From the NCBI GenBank assembly GCA_036620675.1, contig JAZHEE010000001.1: a stretch of 64,000 bases of DNA; one strand, given 5' to 3'. How positions within the stretch are numbered: the first letter of the stretch is position 1; each line of letters begins with the position of its first letter. Shown piece by piece: positions 15,222 to 24,500 of this stretch. This stretch comes from Jejubacter sp036620675. GTDB lineage: Bacteria; Pseudomonadota; Gammaproteobacteria; Enterobacterales; Enterobacteriaceae. The notes beneath the pieces are model-generated. The model saw only the letters and a program-made list of their open reading frames with translations, was not told the DNA's origin and did not search any database. The position numbers and the translations under genes were made by a program.

Positions 15222-17663
15222 TTAAACCTTCGCCACCTGAACCAGGTTGGTATGGGATGGATTACCTTTCGCCAGCGGAGAGGGGCGCTGGGTGGTTAAA
15301 ACGTTAATGCAGCCTGCGCGATCGATACGGTTGGCGTCCGGGTTGTACCAGGCACCTTCCCCCATCGCAACGACACCCGGCAAAATACGCGGCGTGACTT
15401 TAGCGTGAATATGCACTTCGCCGCGGCCGTTAAAAATGCGTACCTTCTCGCCATTGCGGATACCGCGCGCCCGGGCATCCAACGGATTGATCCACATCTC
15501 CTGACGGCAGGCGGCCTTCAGCACATCGACGTTGCCGTAGGTTGAGTGGGTGCGGGCCTTGTAGTGGAAACCGGTCAGCTGTAGCGGATATTTATCACTG
15601 AGCGGATCGTCGTAGTTTTCAAACCCGGGGCTGTAGATCGGCAGCGGGTCGATCACATCACCCTCTTGCAACTGCCAGCGACTGGCGATCTGCGCAAGCT
15701 GCTCCGAGTAGATCTCGATTTTTCCCGACTGCGTGGTCAGCGGATTGGCCAGGGGATCGGCGCGGAATGCCTTGTAGGCCACGTGATGGCCTTCTGGATC
15801 GCGCTTTTTAAAGATGCCCTGGCGACGGAAGCTGTCAAAGTCCGGCAGTTCAGGAATCGCTTCCCGGGACTGGGCATAGAGATGACGCAACCATTCTTCC
15901 TGGGTACGCCCTTCGGTAAATTTCTGCTCTACCCCCATCCGGCGCGCGATTTCGCTGGTCATCTCATAGATGGTTTTGCATTCGAAACGCGGTTTAATCG
16001 CCTGGTCGGCAAAAATGACGTAGGCCATATTGCCGCAGGAGGCATCAAGCGCAAAATCCATCTGCTCAGAGGCGGTGCAGTCCGGCAACAGAATATCGGC
16101 ATATTTCGCCGACGCGGTCATATGGTTATCAATCACCACGATCAGCTCGCACTTTTTATCGTCCTGCAGGATCTCGTGGGTGCGGTTGATTTCCGAATGC
16201 TGATTCACCAGGCAGTTGCCAGCATAGTTCCAGATCATTTTGATCGGCACATCCAGTTTATCTTTGCCGCGTACGCCGTCTTTCAGCGCCGTCATTTCCG
16301 GGCCGCGCTCGATAGCATCCGTCCACAGGAACATCGAAATACTGGTTTTCACCGGGTTTTCCAGGGTTGGCATCCGCACGAACGGCAGGCTGTAAGAGCC
16401 TTCGCGTGCCCCGCTGTTACCGCCGTGAATTCCCACATTGCCGGTCAGGATCGGCAGCATAGCAATAGCTCTGGAGACCAGTTCGCCGTTAGCGTGGCGC
16501 TGCGGGCCCCAGCCCTGAGAGATAAAAGCCGGCCTGGCTGCGGCTATCTCCCGGGCCAGCTTAATGATGCGCGCTTCGGGAATACCGGTAATAGCCGAAG
16601 CCCAGGCGGGCGTTTTAGCGACACCGTCGCTGCCCTGCCCCAGGATATACGCCTTATAGTGACCGTTAGCCGGCGCGCCGGCGGGCAGCGTTTTTTCATC
16701 GTATCCCACGCAGTACTTATCGAGGAACGCCTGATCAACCCGATTTTCACTGATCATCACCCAGGCAAGCCCCGCCACAAGCGCCGCGTCGGTTCCTGGC
16801 CGGATCGGGATCCACTCATCTTCACGGCCGGCGCCGGTGTCGGTATAGCGCGGATCGATGATAATCATGCGGGCGTTAAAGCGCTCACGGGCCTGTTCCA
16901 CATAGTAAGTCACCCCGCCACCGCTCATGCGGGTTTCACCAGGGTTATTGCCGAACAGCACCACCAGCTGGCTGTTTTCGATATCAGAGGGGCTGTTACC
17001 GTCAGCCCAGCCGCCGTAGGTATAGTTCAGACCTTCAGCAATCTGCGCCGTGGAGTAATCGCCGTAATGGTTGAGATAACCGCCGCAGCAGTTCATCAGG
17101 CGGGCCACCAGGGTGTTACCCGGCGGCCATGAGCGGGTCATAGTGCCGCCCAGCGTGCCGGTGCCGTAATTCAGGTAGATAGATTCGTTGCCGTAATCTT
17201 TAATCAGGCGCTGCATATTGGCAGCGATAGTATCGAACGCCTCTTCCCAGGTGATACGTTCAAACTTGCCTTCCCCCCGCTTACCGGATCGCTTCATGGG
17301 ATATTTCAGGCGGTCGGCGTTATAGACCCGGCGCCGCATTGAACGCCCGCGCAAACAGGCGCGCACCTGATGCAGCCCTTCGTAGTTGTCGTCGCCGGTA
17401 TTATCCGTTTCGACATAGCGGATCTCATCATTCACCACATGCATCCGCAGCGGACAGCGACTGCCGCAGTTAACGGTACAGGCGCTCCAGACCAGCTTTT
17501 CACCAGCCGCTTCACCCGCAGCCGCACCTGCGATAGCCGTTCGGGAAAAGGGCAGCGCCAATGCACCGCTGGCGGCCGCCAGTCCACAAATGGCGCCCCC
17601 TTTAACCAGCGTACGACGGCTAAGCTCCGCCGCCAGAATTGCCCCGGAGGATTTATATTCCAT
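15222..17663 (-). CDS. dmsA: DMSO reductase catalytic molybdopterin subunit
   Basis: DmsA reduces DMSO and related S- and N-oxides at a bis-MGD molybdenum centre during anaerobic respiration. I chose ATG 17663, with TGGGGT just upstream, giving 813 residues (E. coli 814); upstream in-frame ATGs lack a ribosome-binding site. A Tat signal is clear, with SRRTLVK at residues 15-21 followed by a hydrophobic stretch. The N-terminal FeS/cofactor motif CTVNCGSRC starts at Cys62. MGD-binding segments such as NYGTGTLGGTMTRSW and the serine ligand region are conserved, as is the C-terminal dinucleotide-binding domain. It leads the dmsABC operon. Confidence 0.97.
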   Translation of the reverse strand: MEYKSSGAILAAELSRRTLVKGGAICGLAAASGALALPFSRTAIAGAAAGEAAGEKLVWSACTVNCGSRCPLRMHVVNDEIRYVETDNTGDDNYEGLHQVRACLRGRSMRRRVYNADRLKYPMKRSGKRGEGKFERITWEEAFDTIAANMQRLIKDYGNESIYLNYGTGTLGGTMTRSWPPGNTLVARLMNCCGGYLNHYGDYSTAQIAEGLNYTYGGWADGNSPSDIENSQLVVLFGNNPGETRMSGGGVTYYVEQARERFNARMIIIDPRYTDTGAGREDEWIPIRPGTDAALVAGLAWVMISENRVDQAFLDKYCVGYDEKTLPAGAPANGHYKAYILGQGSDGVAKTPAWASAITGIPEARIIKLAREIAAARPAFISQGWGPQRHANGELVSRAIAMLPILTGNVGIHGGNSGAREGSYSLPFVRMPTLENPVKTSISMFLWTDAIERGPEMTALKDGVRGKDKLDVPIKMIWNYAGNCLVNQHSEINRTHEILQDDKKCELIVVIDNHMTASAKYADILLPDCTASEQMDFALDASCGNMAYVIFADQAIKPRFECKTIYEMTSEIARRMGVEQKFTEGRTQEEWLRHLYAQSREAIPELPDFDSFRRQGIFKKRDPEGHHVAYKAFRADPLANPLTTQSGKIEIYSEQLAQIASRWQLQEGDVIDPLPIYSPGFENYDDPLSDKYPLQLTGFHYKARTHSTYGNVDVLKAACRQEMWINPLDARARGIRNGEKVRIFNGRGEVHIHAKVTPRILPGVVAMGEGAWYNPDANRIDRAGCINVLTTQRPSPLAKGNPSHTNLVQVAKV

Positions 17664-17818
17664 GTTACCCCACACATTGCTCATAAAAACGGTACGGCCA
17701 GAAACCTGCACCAGTGAAACGGTATGGGGAGCGGTTAACAGTCACCGAAGGCACTGCTGTTTTTTTGAATACGGGCTCCCCCGTGTGTGGAATGGTACTG
17801 CTTTAGTGGTAGAAGACT

Positions 17819-17832
17819 TTGTCAGGCATCAA
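17819..17832 (-). promoter_or_regulatory. FNR-like site upstream of dmsA
   Basis: TTGTC-aggc-ATCAA has one perfect and one weak FNR half-site. It lies 156 bp from the dmsA start codon and only 17 bp from repeat element B. dmsABC is FNR-activated in E. coli, so position and function agree, but the match is imperfect and I did not find a clear -10/-35 pair with it. Confidence 0.35.
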
Positions 17833-17849
17833 AAGGCAGGCATAAAAAA

Positions 17850-18061
17850 GGTTCAGCGCGAATTAGCGTGGAGTGGTCGAAAGCGGAAACAAAAAACCGG
17901 CAGCATATAACGATGCGCTGGGCTGTTCCGTTCACTTTGCGTCACTGCTTCTCTGTTAATCCACAGCAGGTAGAACGGAACCTTCTCCTGCGCTACATGC
18001 TAACCCAGAAGATAAGGACTGCCGCCGGTCACTTCAGCTTCACGACAATCCGCGATGAACC
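17850..18061 (-). mobile_element. Dispersed TIR element, copy B (212 bp)
   Basis: An inverted copy of the same family: its 'left' end (GGTTCATCGCGGATT on the minus strand) is at 18061 and its 'right' end at 17850. The left 41 bp match copy A at nearly every base. The next segment (GAAGGTTCCGTTC...) and the right 95 bp also match A, but the internal ORF, hairpins and array are absent. The right terminal repeat has diverged (GGTTCAGCGCGAATT). Flush direct repeats TAAAAAA lie at 17843-17849 and 18062-18068, and the latter is part of the serS terminator T-tract. The element fills half of the 441-bp dmsA-serS gap. The remaining bases hold the dmsA promoter and the serS terminator. Confidence 0.75.
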
Positions 18062-18062
18062 T

Positions 18063-18090
18063 AAAAAAAAACGCCGCGAGGGCGTTTTTT
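18063..18090 (-). terminator. Intrinsic terminator of serS
   Basis: Stem ACGCC/GGCGT with 5-nt loop and A/T tracts on both sides (A run 18063-18071, T run 18085-18090), 14 bp past the serS stop. It could work in both directions. Confidence 0.8.
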
Positions 18091-18104
18091 CATACAGATA
18101 TGGC

Positions 18105-19397
18105 TTAACCGATGTGCGTCAGGCCATTCATATAAGGACGCAAAACCTCTGGGATCTCAATGCGACCATCGGCCTGCTGGTAGTTTTCCAGCACCGCCAC
18201 CAGGGTACGACCTACCGCCAGACCGGAGCCGTTCAGCGTATGCACCAGACGCGGTTTTTTCTCGGTCTTGCTGCGACAGCGCGCCTGCATGCGGCGAGCC
18301 TGAAAATCCCCTACGTTAGAACAGGAGGAGATTTCGCGGTAAGTGTTCTGGGCCGGTACCCAGACTTCAAGATCGTAGGTCTTACAAGCCGAAAAGCCCA
18401 TATCGCCGGTGCACAGCGCAACCTTACGATACGGCAGGTCCAACAGCTGCAGCACTTTTTCAGCGTGGCCGGTCATCTCTTCCAGCGCGTCCATAGAATG
18501 GTCCGGATTAACTACCTGCACCATCTCCACCTTGTCGAACTGGTGCATACGGATCAAACCGCGAGTATCGCGCCCGTAAGAACCGGCTTCAGAGCGGAAA
18601 CAAGGGGTATGAGCGGTCATCTTAATCGGCAGCGACTCTTCTTCCAGAATTTCCCCCCGCACCAGGTTAGTCAGCGGCACCTCTGCGGTAGGAATTAGCG
18701 CATAATTACTGCTATCCGCTTCTTCTTCCAGCGGACGAGTATGGAACAGGTCGCCCGCGAATTTCGGCAACTGGCCGGTACCGTACAGCGTCTCATGGTT
18801 GACCAGATAGGGAACATAGTTTTCGCTGTAACCGTGCTGTTCGGTATGCAGATCCAGCATGAACTGCGCCAGCGCGCGATGCATGCGAGCAATCTGCCCT
18901 TTCATGACCACAAAGCGCGACCCCGTCAGTTTAACCGCCGCGGCAAAATCCAGCCCGCTGTGCATTTCTCCCAGCGTCACGTGATCGCGCACGTCGAAGT
19001 CGAACTCGCGTGGAGTGCCCCAGCGGCTGACTTCAACGTTGTCATTCTCGTCTTTACCCTGCGGTACGCTGTCATCCGGCAGGTTGGGGATGGTCAGCGC
19101 ATAATCGCGAATTTCATTCAGCAGGGTATCCAGTTCGGCTTTCGCCGCATCCAGCTCTTCGCCCAGCTGATTGACCTGCTGACGCAGCGGCTCGATATCT
19201 TCACCGCGCGCTTTCGCCTGGCCGATGGATTTCGATCGTGAATTGCGCTCAGCCTGCAGATTTTCCGTTTTGACCTGCAGCACTTTGCGGCGCTCTTCAA
19301 GCGCGCGCAATTTATCTACATCCAGCTTAAAGCCCCGGCGTGCCAGTTTTTCAGCGACTGCGTCTGGCTCGTTACGCAGCAGATTGGGATCGAGCAT
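18105..19397 (-). CDS. serS: Serine-tRNA ligase
   Basis: SerS charges tRNA-Ser and tRNA-Sec with serine in the cytoplasm. The 430 residues match the E. coli length. The first 100 or so form the antiparallel coiled-coil arm (KLDVDKLRALEERRKVLQV...) that grips the long variable arm of tRNA-Ser. Class II motifs are present: motif 2 FRSEAGSYGRDTRGLIRMHQF and motif 3 NGSGLAVGRTLVAVLENYQ. The segment reading SCSNVGDFQARRM has Gly where E. coli, as I recall it, has Trp; the position is variable between families. It is transcribed separately from rarA, as a terminator lies between them. Confidence 0.97.
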   Translation of the reverse strand: MLDPNLLRNEPDAVAEKLARRGFKLDVDKLRALEERRKVLQVKTENLQAERNSRSKSIGQAKARGEDIEPLRQQVNQLGEELDAAKAELDTLLNEIRDYALTIPNLPDDSVPQGKDENDNVEVSRWGTPREFDFDVRDHVTLGEMHSGLDFAAAVKLTGSRFVVMKGQIARMHRALAQFMLDLHTEQHGYSENYVPYLVNHETLYGTGQLPKFAGDLFHTRPLEEEADSSNYALIPTAEVPLTNLVRGEILEEESLPIKMTAHTPCFRSEAGSYGRDTRGLIRMHQFDKVEMVQVVNPDHSMDALEEMTGHAEKVLQLLDLPYRKVALCTGDMGFSACKTYDLEVWVPAQNTYREISSCSNVGDFQARRMQARCRSKTEKKPRLVHTLNGSGLAVGRTLVAVLENYQQADGRIEIPEVLRPYMNGLTHIG

Positions 19398-19429
19398 GCT
19401 TATCCTGTGCTTATCGAATTGAGAACGAA

Positions 19430-19453
19430 CAAAAAGGCCGCAGCCTGCGGCCT
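19430..19453 (-). terminator. Intrinsic terminator of rarA
   Basis: Palindrome AGGCCGCAG/CTGCGGCCT around one base (19435-19453), followed on the minus strand by five T, 37 bp past the rarA stop. Confidence 0.8.
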
Positions 19454-19489
19454 GCCTGAATTAACGATAACCTTACCGCAACGCCCGCA

Positions 19490-20833
19490 CTAGCGGTAGC
19501 GTTTTGTCGGGCTATTTTGATCCTGTTCAGCGAGCCAGGCGAGCTTTTCGCCAATCTTGCCTTCAAGCCCCCGGGAAGTGGGATGGTAATAACGGGTTTG
19601 TGCCATATCTTCCGGAAAATAGACTTCGCCGGCGGCATAGGCGCCTGGCTCATCGTGGGCATAACGATACTCCTGCCCGTACCCCATCTCTTTCATCAGT
19701 TTGGTGGGGGCATTGCGCAGATGCGGCGGCACATCGTAGTCGGGACGCTCGCGCGCATCGGCCATCGCGGCTTTGAAAGCGGTATAGACCGCATTGCTCT
19801 TGGGCGCGCACGCCAGATAGACAATCGCCTGGGCGATGGCGCGTTCTCCTTCCGCTGGCCCCACCCGGGTGAAGCAATCCCAGGCGGAAATAGCCACCTG
19901 CATGGCGCGGGGATCGGCATTGCCCACATCTTCAGATGCGATAGCCAGGCAGCGACGCGCAACATAGAGCGGATCCCCCCCGGCCGTGATAATACGGGCA
20001 TACCAGTACAATGCCGCATCCGGCGCCGAACCGCGCACCGACTTATGCAGCGCCGAAATCAGATCGTAGAAACGATCGCCCTTATTATCGAAACGCGCGC
20101 TGCGCTCGCCGGCGATTTCAGTCAGCAAAGCCGGGGTCAACACCCGTTTTCCGGCATCGTCGCTATCCGCCATATCGACCATCATTTCAAGCGTATTCAG
20201 CGCTCGTCGGGCGTCGCCGTTAACCAGCTCGGCAATGGCCAGCCGCGTGTCGTCCGGCAGCACAATATTCTGACCGCCATAGCCACGCGCTTTATCCTCC
20301 ATAGCCTGACTCAACACTTTCTCGATATCCGCTGTCGTCAGGGATTTCAGCAGATAAACCCTGGCCCGTGACAGCAGCGCCGAGTTGAGCTCAAACGAGG
20401 GATTTTCGGTAGTGGCGCCAATAAAGGTGATAGTGCCGTCTTCGATATGGGGCAGAAAAGCGTCCTGCTGGCTTTTGTTAAAGCGATGCACCTCATCGAC
20501 GAACAGAATAGTGCGCCGGCCGGCATTACGATTCTGGCGAGCCCGCTCAATGGCCTCACGGATATCTTTAACCCCGGATGTGACCGCAGAGATACGCTCT
20601 ACGTCAGCGCTGGCGTAATAGGCAATCACTTCAGCAAGGGTAGTTTTACCGGTGCCAGGCGGGCCCCAGAGTATCATCGAATGGAGTTGACCGGCCTCGA
20701 TCGCCTTCGGTAGCGGTTTGCCGGGAGCCAGCAGATGCTGCTGGCCGATGTACTGCGCCAGGTTCTCTGGCCGCATCCGCGCGGCCAGAGGCTGGAAGCT
20801 GTTATCGGAAAAATCGAGCGACAGGTTGCTCAC
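19490..20833 (-). CDS. rarA: Replication-associated recombination protein A (AAA+ ATPase)
   Basis: RarA (MgsA) is a clamp-loader-like AAA+ ATPase acting at stalled replication forks. The 447-residue protein has Walker A GPPGTGKT at residues 57-64, Walker B ILFVDEVHRFNK, sensor 1 GATTENPSFELN and the arginine-finger region LLSRARVYLL. Its C-terminal tetramerisation part ends AEQDQNSPTKRYR. Length equals E. coli. Its start lies 8 bp after the lolA stop, so ftsK-lolA-rarA are probably co-transcribed. Confidence 0.97.
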   Translation of the reverse strand: MSNLSLDFSDNSFQPLAARMRPENLAQYIGQQHLLAPGKPLPKAIEAGQLHSMILWGPPGTGKTTLAEVIAYYASADVERISAVTSGVKDIREAIERARQNRNAGRRTILFVDEVHRFNKSQQDAFLPHIEDGTITFIGATTENPSFELNSALLSRARVYLLKSLTTADIEKVLSQAMEDKARGYGGQNIVLPDDTRLAIAELVNGDARRALNTLEMMVDMADSDDAGKRVLTPALLTEIAGERSARFDNKGDRFYDLISALHKSVRGSAPDAALYWYARIITAGGDPLYVARRCLAIASEDVGNADPRAMQVAISAWDCFTRVGPAEGERAIAQAIVYLACAPKSNAVYTAFKAAMADARERPDYDVPPHLRNAPTKLMKEMGYGQEYRYAHDEPGAYAAGEVYFPEDMAQTRYYHPTSRGLEGKIGEKLAWLAEQDQNSPTKRYR

Positions 20834-20841
20834 TCAGGCCT

Positions 20842-21453
20842 CTATTTGCGTTGGTCGTCCACCGTCACGCCCTGGGGCGGGGTAAACTTAAACTTGCTCA
20901 TATCCACCGCACCATTGCGCTGGGATTTGAGCTGGTAGCGGCTTTGCTGCCCGTCCTGCTCCACGGCGCCGAACTGGTTGATGGTTCCGTTATGGCTGAC
21001 GTTAATAGTGAACTCTTTCAAATTCCCGCCGCCGCGCTTCGGCGTCAGCACAAAGCTGTCGCCATTCTGCTTAATATTGTACTGCTGCCAGTCACTGGAC
21101 TGGTTGCGGGCTATCAGCATAAAAGGCGTATTGCTGGCGGCGTCTTTCAGCCAGGTCGCGCTGGCCTGCTCGACAAACGGATTATAGAACCACAGCGTTT
21201 TACCGTCGGAGATCAGCACGCTTTCATCCGGCTGAGTCATATGCCAGTTGAAGAGATTGGGGCGTTTAACCCATAGCTGGCCTTCGCCCTCCTGCACCGC
21301 CGCGCCGCCCGCATCCGTCACTTTCTGGGTAAAACTGGCTTCAAAGCTGCTGACTTTATCCAGACGGCTTTTCAGGTCGCTGGCAGCATCGGCCCAGGCG
21401 TGACTCATGACAAACCCCGAGGCCAGGGCACAGGCAATTGCGACTTTTTTCAT
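20842..21453 (-). CDS. lolA: Outer-membrane lipoprotein carrier protein LolA
   Basis: LolA is the periplasmic chaperone that takes lipoproteins from the LolCDE transporter to LolB at the outer membrane. The 203-residue precursor has a Sec signal peptide, residues 1-21 (MKKVAIACAL...SHAWA), with cleavage before DAASDLKSRL. The mature part shows the typical beta-barrel segments ASFTQKV, LWVKRPNLFNW and ISDGKTLWFYNPFV. Length is that of E. coli. Upstream, 140 bp separate it from ftsK; downstream, rarA starts after 8 bp. Confidence 0.97.
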   Translation of the reverse strand: MKKVAIACALASGFVMSHAWADAASDLKSRLDKVSSFEASFTQKVTDAGGAAVQEGEGQLWVKRPNLFNWHMTQPDESVLISDGKTLWFYNPFVEQASATWLKDAASNTPFMLIARNQSSDWQQYNIKQNGDSFVLTPKRGGGNLKEFTINVSHNGTINQFGAVEQDGQQSRYQLKSQRNGAVDMSKFKFTPPQGVTVDDQRK

Positions 21454-21593
21454 AATGTTCCCTCAACGTTTCAACCCCTGCGGGGCCGTTCTGGCTATCT
21501 ATGTTGCCGTTCAGGTCGAAGCCTGCCAGCAGAAATGGCTGATTTTCCATTTCTTTACGCAACTTTGCATGGCACCGACCGGGCACGCCGCCG

Positions 21594-24500
21594 TTATTCG
21601 AACGGCGGCGGCGCCAGCACTTCGCGGTTGCCGTTATGGCCCTGCGGGCTGACTATCCCCTGAGCTTCCATCTGCTCGATAATACGCGCCGCGCGGTTAT
21701 AACCGATACGGAACTGACGCTGTACCCCGGAAATTGAGGCTTTACGCTTCTCAACCACAAAGGCGACCGCCTGATCGAACAGCGCATCCAGCTCTTCTTC
21801 GCCGTCAAAACCGCCGCTGCCGCCTTCCCCGCCGCCGTCGGAGGTAATACCCTCAACGTACTGAGGACGACCGCGCGCTTTCCAGTCCTGAACCACGGCA
21901 TGCACCTCCTGGTCGCGAACAAAGGCGCCATGGACGCGCATCGGCATGGTGGAGTTCGGAGCTGCATAGAGCATATCCCCCATCCCCAGCAGCGATTCGG
22001 CACCGCCCTGATCGAGAATGGTGCGGGAGTCAATCTTACTGGAAACGGTAAAGGCGATACGGGTCGGAATGTTAGCCTTGATAAGACCGGTGATGACATC
22101 CACCGACGGACGCTGGGTTGCCAGCACCAGATGGATACCCGCGGCACGGGCTTTCTGGGCCAGACGCGCGATCAGCTCTTCCACCTTCTTGCCCACGGTC
22201 ATCATCAGGTCGGCGAACTCATCCACCAGCACCACAATATAAGGCTCTTTTTTCAGCACCGGATGGGTGGTATCCATGCTGTCGCCCGGCTTCCAGAACG
22301 GATCGGGGATAGGACGGCCCATACGTTCCGCCTCTTCCACGCGCTCGTTGTACCCGGCCAGGTTACGCACGCCCAGCGCCGACATCAGCTTATAGCGGCG
22401 CTCCATCTCGTTAACGCTCCAGCGTAGCGCGTTGGCGGCGTCCTTCATATCGGTGACCACTTCGGTCAGCAGATGCGGAATGCCTTCATAGACCGACAGT
22501 TCCAGCATTTTCGGGTCGATCATGATAAAGCGCACCTCTTCCGGCGTCGCCTTATAGAGCATGCTGATAATCATGGCGTTGACGCCCACCGACTTACCGG
22601 AACCAGTAGTACCGGCCACCAGCAGGTGAGGCATCTTCTGCAGATCGGCCACCACGGGATCGCCCGCAATATCCTTACCCAGCACCACCGAGAGCGGCGA
22701 TTTGCTTTCACGGAACTTGTCGCAGTCCAGCACCTCACGTAAATAGACGGTCTGACGCTTCTTGTTCGGCAGTTCCAGGCCGACATAAGGTTTCCCCGGA
22801 ATCACCTCCACGACACGCACCGCCACGGTAGAGAGCGAACGGGCCAGGTCGCGCGACAGGTTAGAAATACGCGCAGCCTTCACCCCAGGCGCCAGATTCA
22901 ATTCAAAGCGGGTAATAACCGGCCCCGGCGAATAGTTCACCACATCAGCCTTAATACGGAAATCGGCCAGACGAGCTTCAACCAGACGCGCCATCTGCTG
23001 GAGCGCAAAGGTATCCACCGGTTCAACTTCCGTCGGCGGCGCCGTCAGTAGATCCAGGGTCGGCAGCGGCGTCGTTGGCTTATGCAAAGGTCGATCGTCG
23101 CCGTTGCGCACCAGGAACGGGTGAATCAGGCTGTCCTGAGGCGGCTGCTGAGGCTGTACCGGCTGCTGCGATTGGGCACCGTAGCCCTGTGGCTGGGCAG
23201 GAGACTGCTGCGGCTGAGCGCCATAGCCCGGCTGTTGCACCGGTGCCTGCTGGGGCGGTACCGGCTGCTGCGGTTGAGCACCGTAGCCCTGCGGCTGGGC
23301 CGAAGGCTGCTGAGGCTGAGCGCCATAGCCCGGCTGTTGCACCGGCGCCTGCTGGGGCGGTACCGGCTGCTGCGATTGGGCACCGTAGCCCTGCGGCTGG
23401 GCCGAAGGCTGCTGAGGCTGAGCGCCATAGCCCGGCTGTTGCACCGGCACCTGCTGGGGCGGTACCGGCTGCTGCGATTGGGTACCGTAGCCCTGTGGCT
23501 GGGCCGAAGGCTGCTGCGGTTCAACCGGTTCAAACATGGATGCCGGACGCTGAGACGGCTGCGGAGCGGCAGGCGTAGACGGGAGCTCCTCCTGCTCGCT
23601 GCTATAGCGCTGGCGCTGGCTTTCGGCGAACTGACGAGCCAGTTCGGCCTGAAGCGCGGCGTCTTCATCGTCGCTCTCATCAACCGTGGCTTCGTCGTGA
23701 TGATACTCTTCACCGTAACGCTGCTGCTGGCTGGCGGCAAACTGGCGGGCCAGCTCATCCTGCTGCATGGCTTCAATCTCATCATCGCTAAGATCGTTGT
23801 TCGCAAGCCCGGCCCGGGCACGCTCTTCAGCCTGGCGCTGGGAAGGCAGCTTAATCCCATAAGAGGCCAGTTCGCGACGCGTCGGCACCCGCACCCGATT
23901 CGGGCGCGGCAGTTGCGGGCCTATCCCCTCTTTCACCTGGGGACGCGGCGTCCAGGAAGCGGCACCCGCTGCCGTCGCGGCCACAGCCGCGGCACCTGCG
24001 GCTCCCTTCGCCGCATGTGCGGCATGCTGAGGATCCGATACGGCCTCGCCATCCGGCAGGGAAGCGTCGTCTGGCATTAAGGTAGCGCCCGGCGTCTGCG
24101 AACCCGCGCCTGGGTTCAGCCCCCCGGGTTCGCGCGCCTGTTCAGGAATCGGCTGATACCAGGCTTCAAGCTGCTCGCGCTCGCGAGCGCGGCGCGCTTC
24201 AACCTCTTCAAAATAATAGAGCGGCGGACGTGAAGGTTTTCCTTCTTCCTGTCCGGCATGGGGCTGCGCTGCGTGCGGCTCCGTCTGCGAAGCGCTTTCC
24301 GGCGCGCCAGGTTCGTGCTGCTGATACCCGTCATACTGCTGCGCCTGATGATACGAGTCCGGCGCCTGAGATTGCGGATTCGGCTCTGGCTGTTGGTACG
24401 GCTGAGGCTGTTCCGCCTGTTGATACTGCTGCTCTTGCCACGGCTGCGCCGCCTGCTCAGGCGCCTGAGGCGACCAATGGCTGGTCACTTCATTCGGCAG

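Noticed and set aside
15666..17132. 488-codon frame antisense to dmsA
   Set aside because: A shadow of dmsA, with no initiation signal and no recognisable protein motif.
23150..23530. Regularly spaced repeats at 102 bp that could suggest CRISPR or a satellite
   Set aside because: They are multiples of three inside ftsK and encode Pro/Gln repeats typical of its linker.
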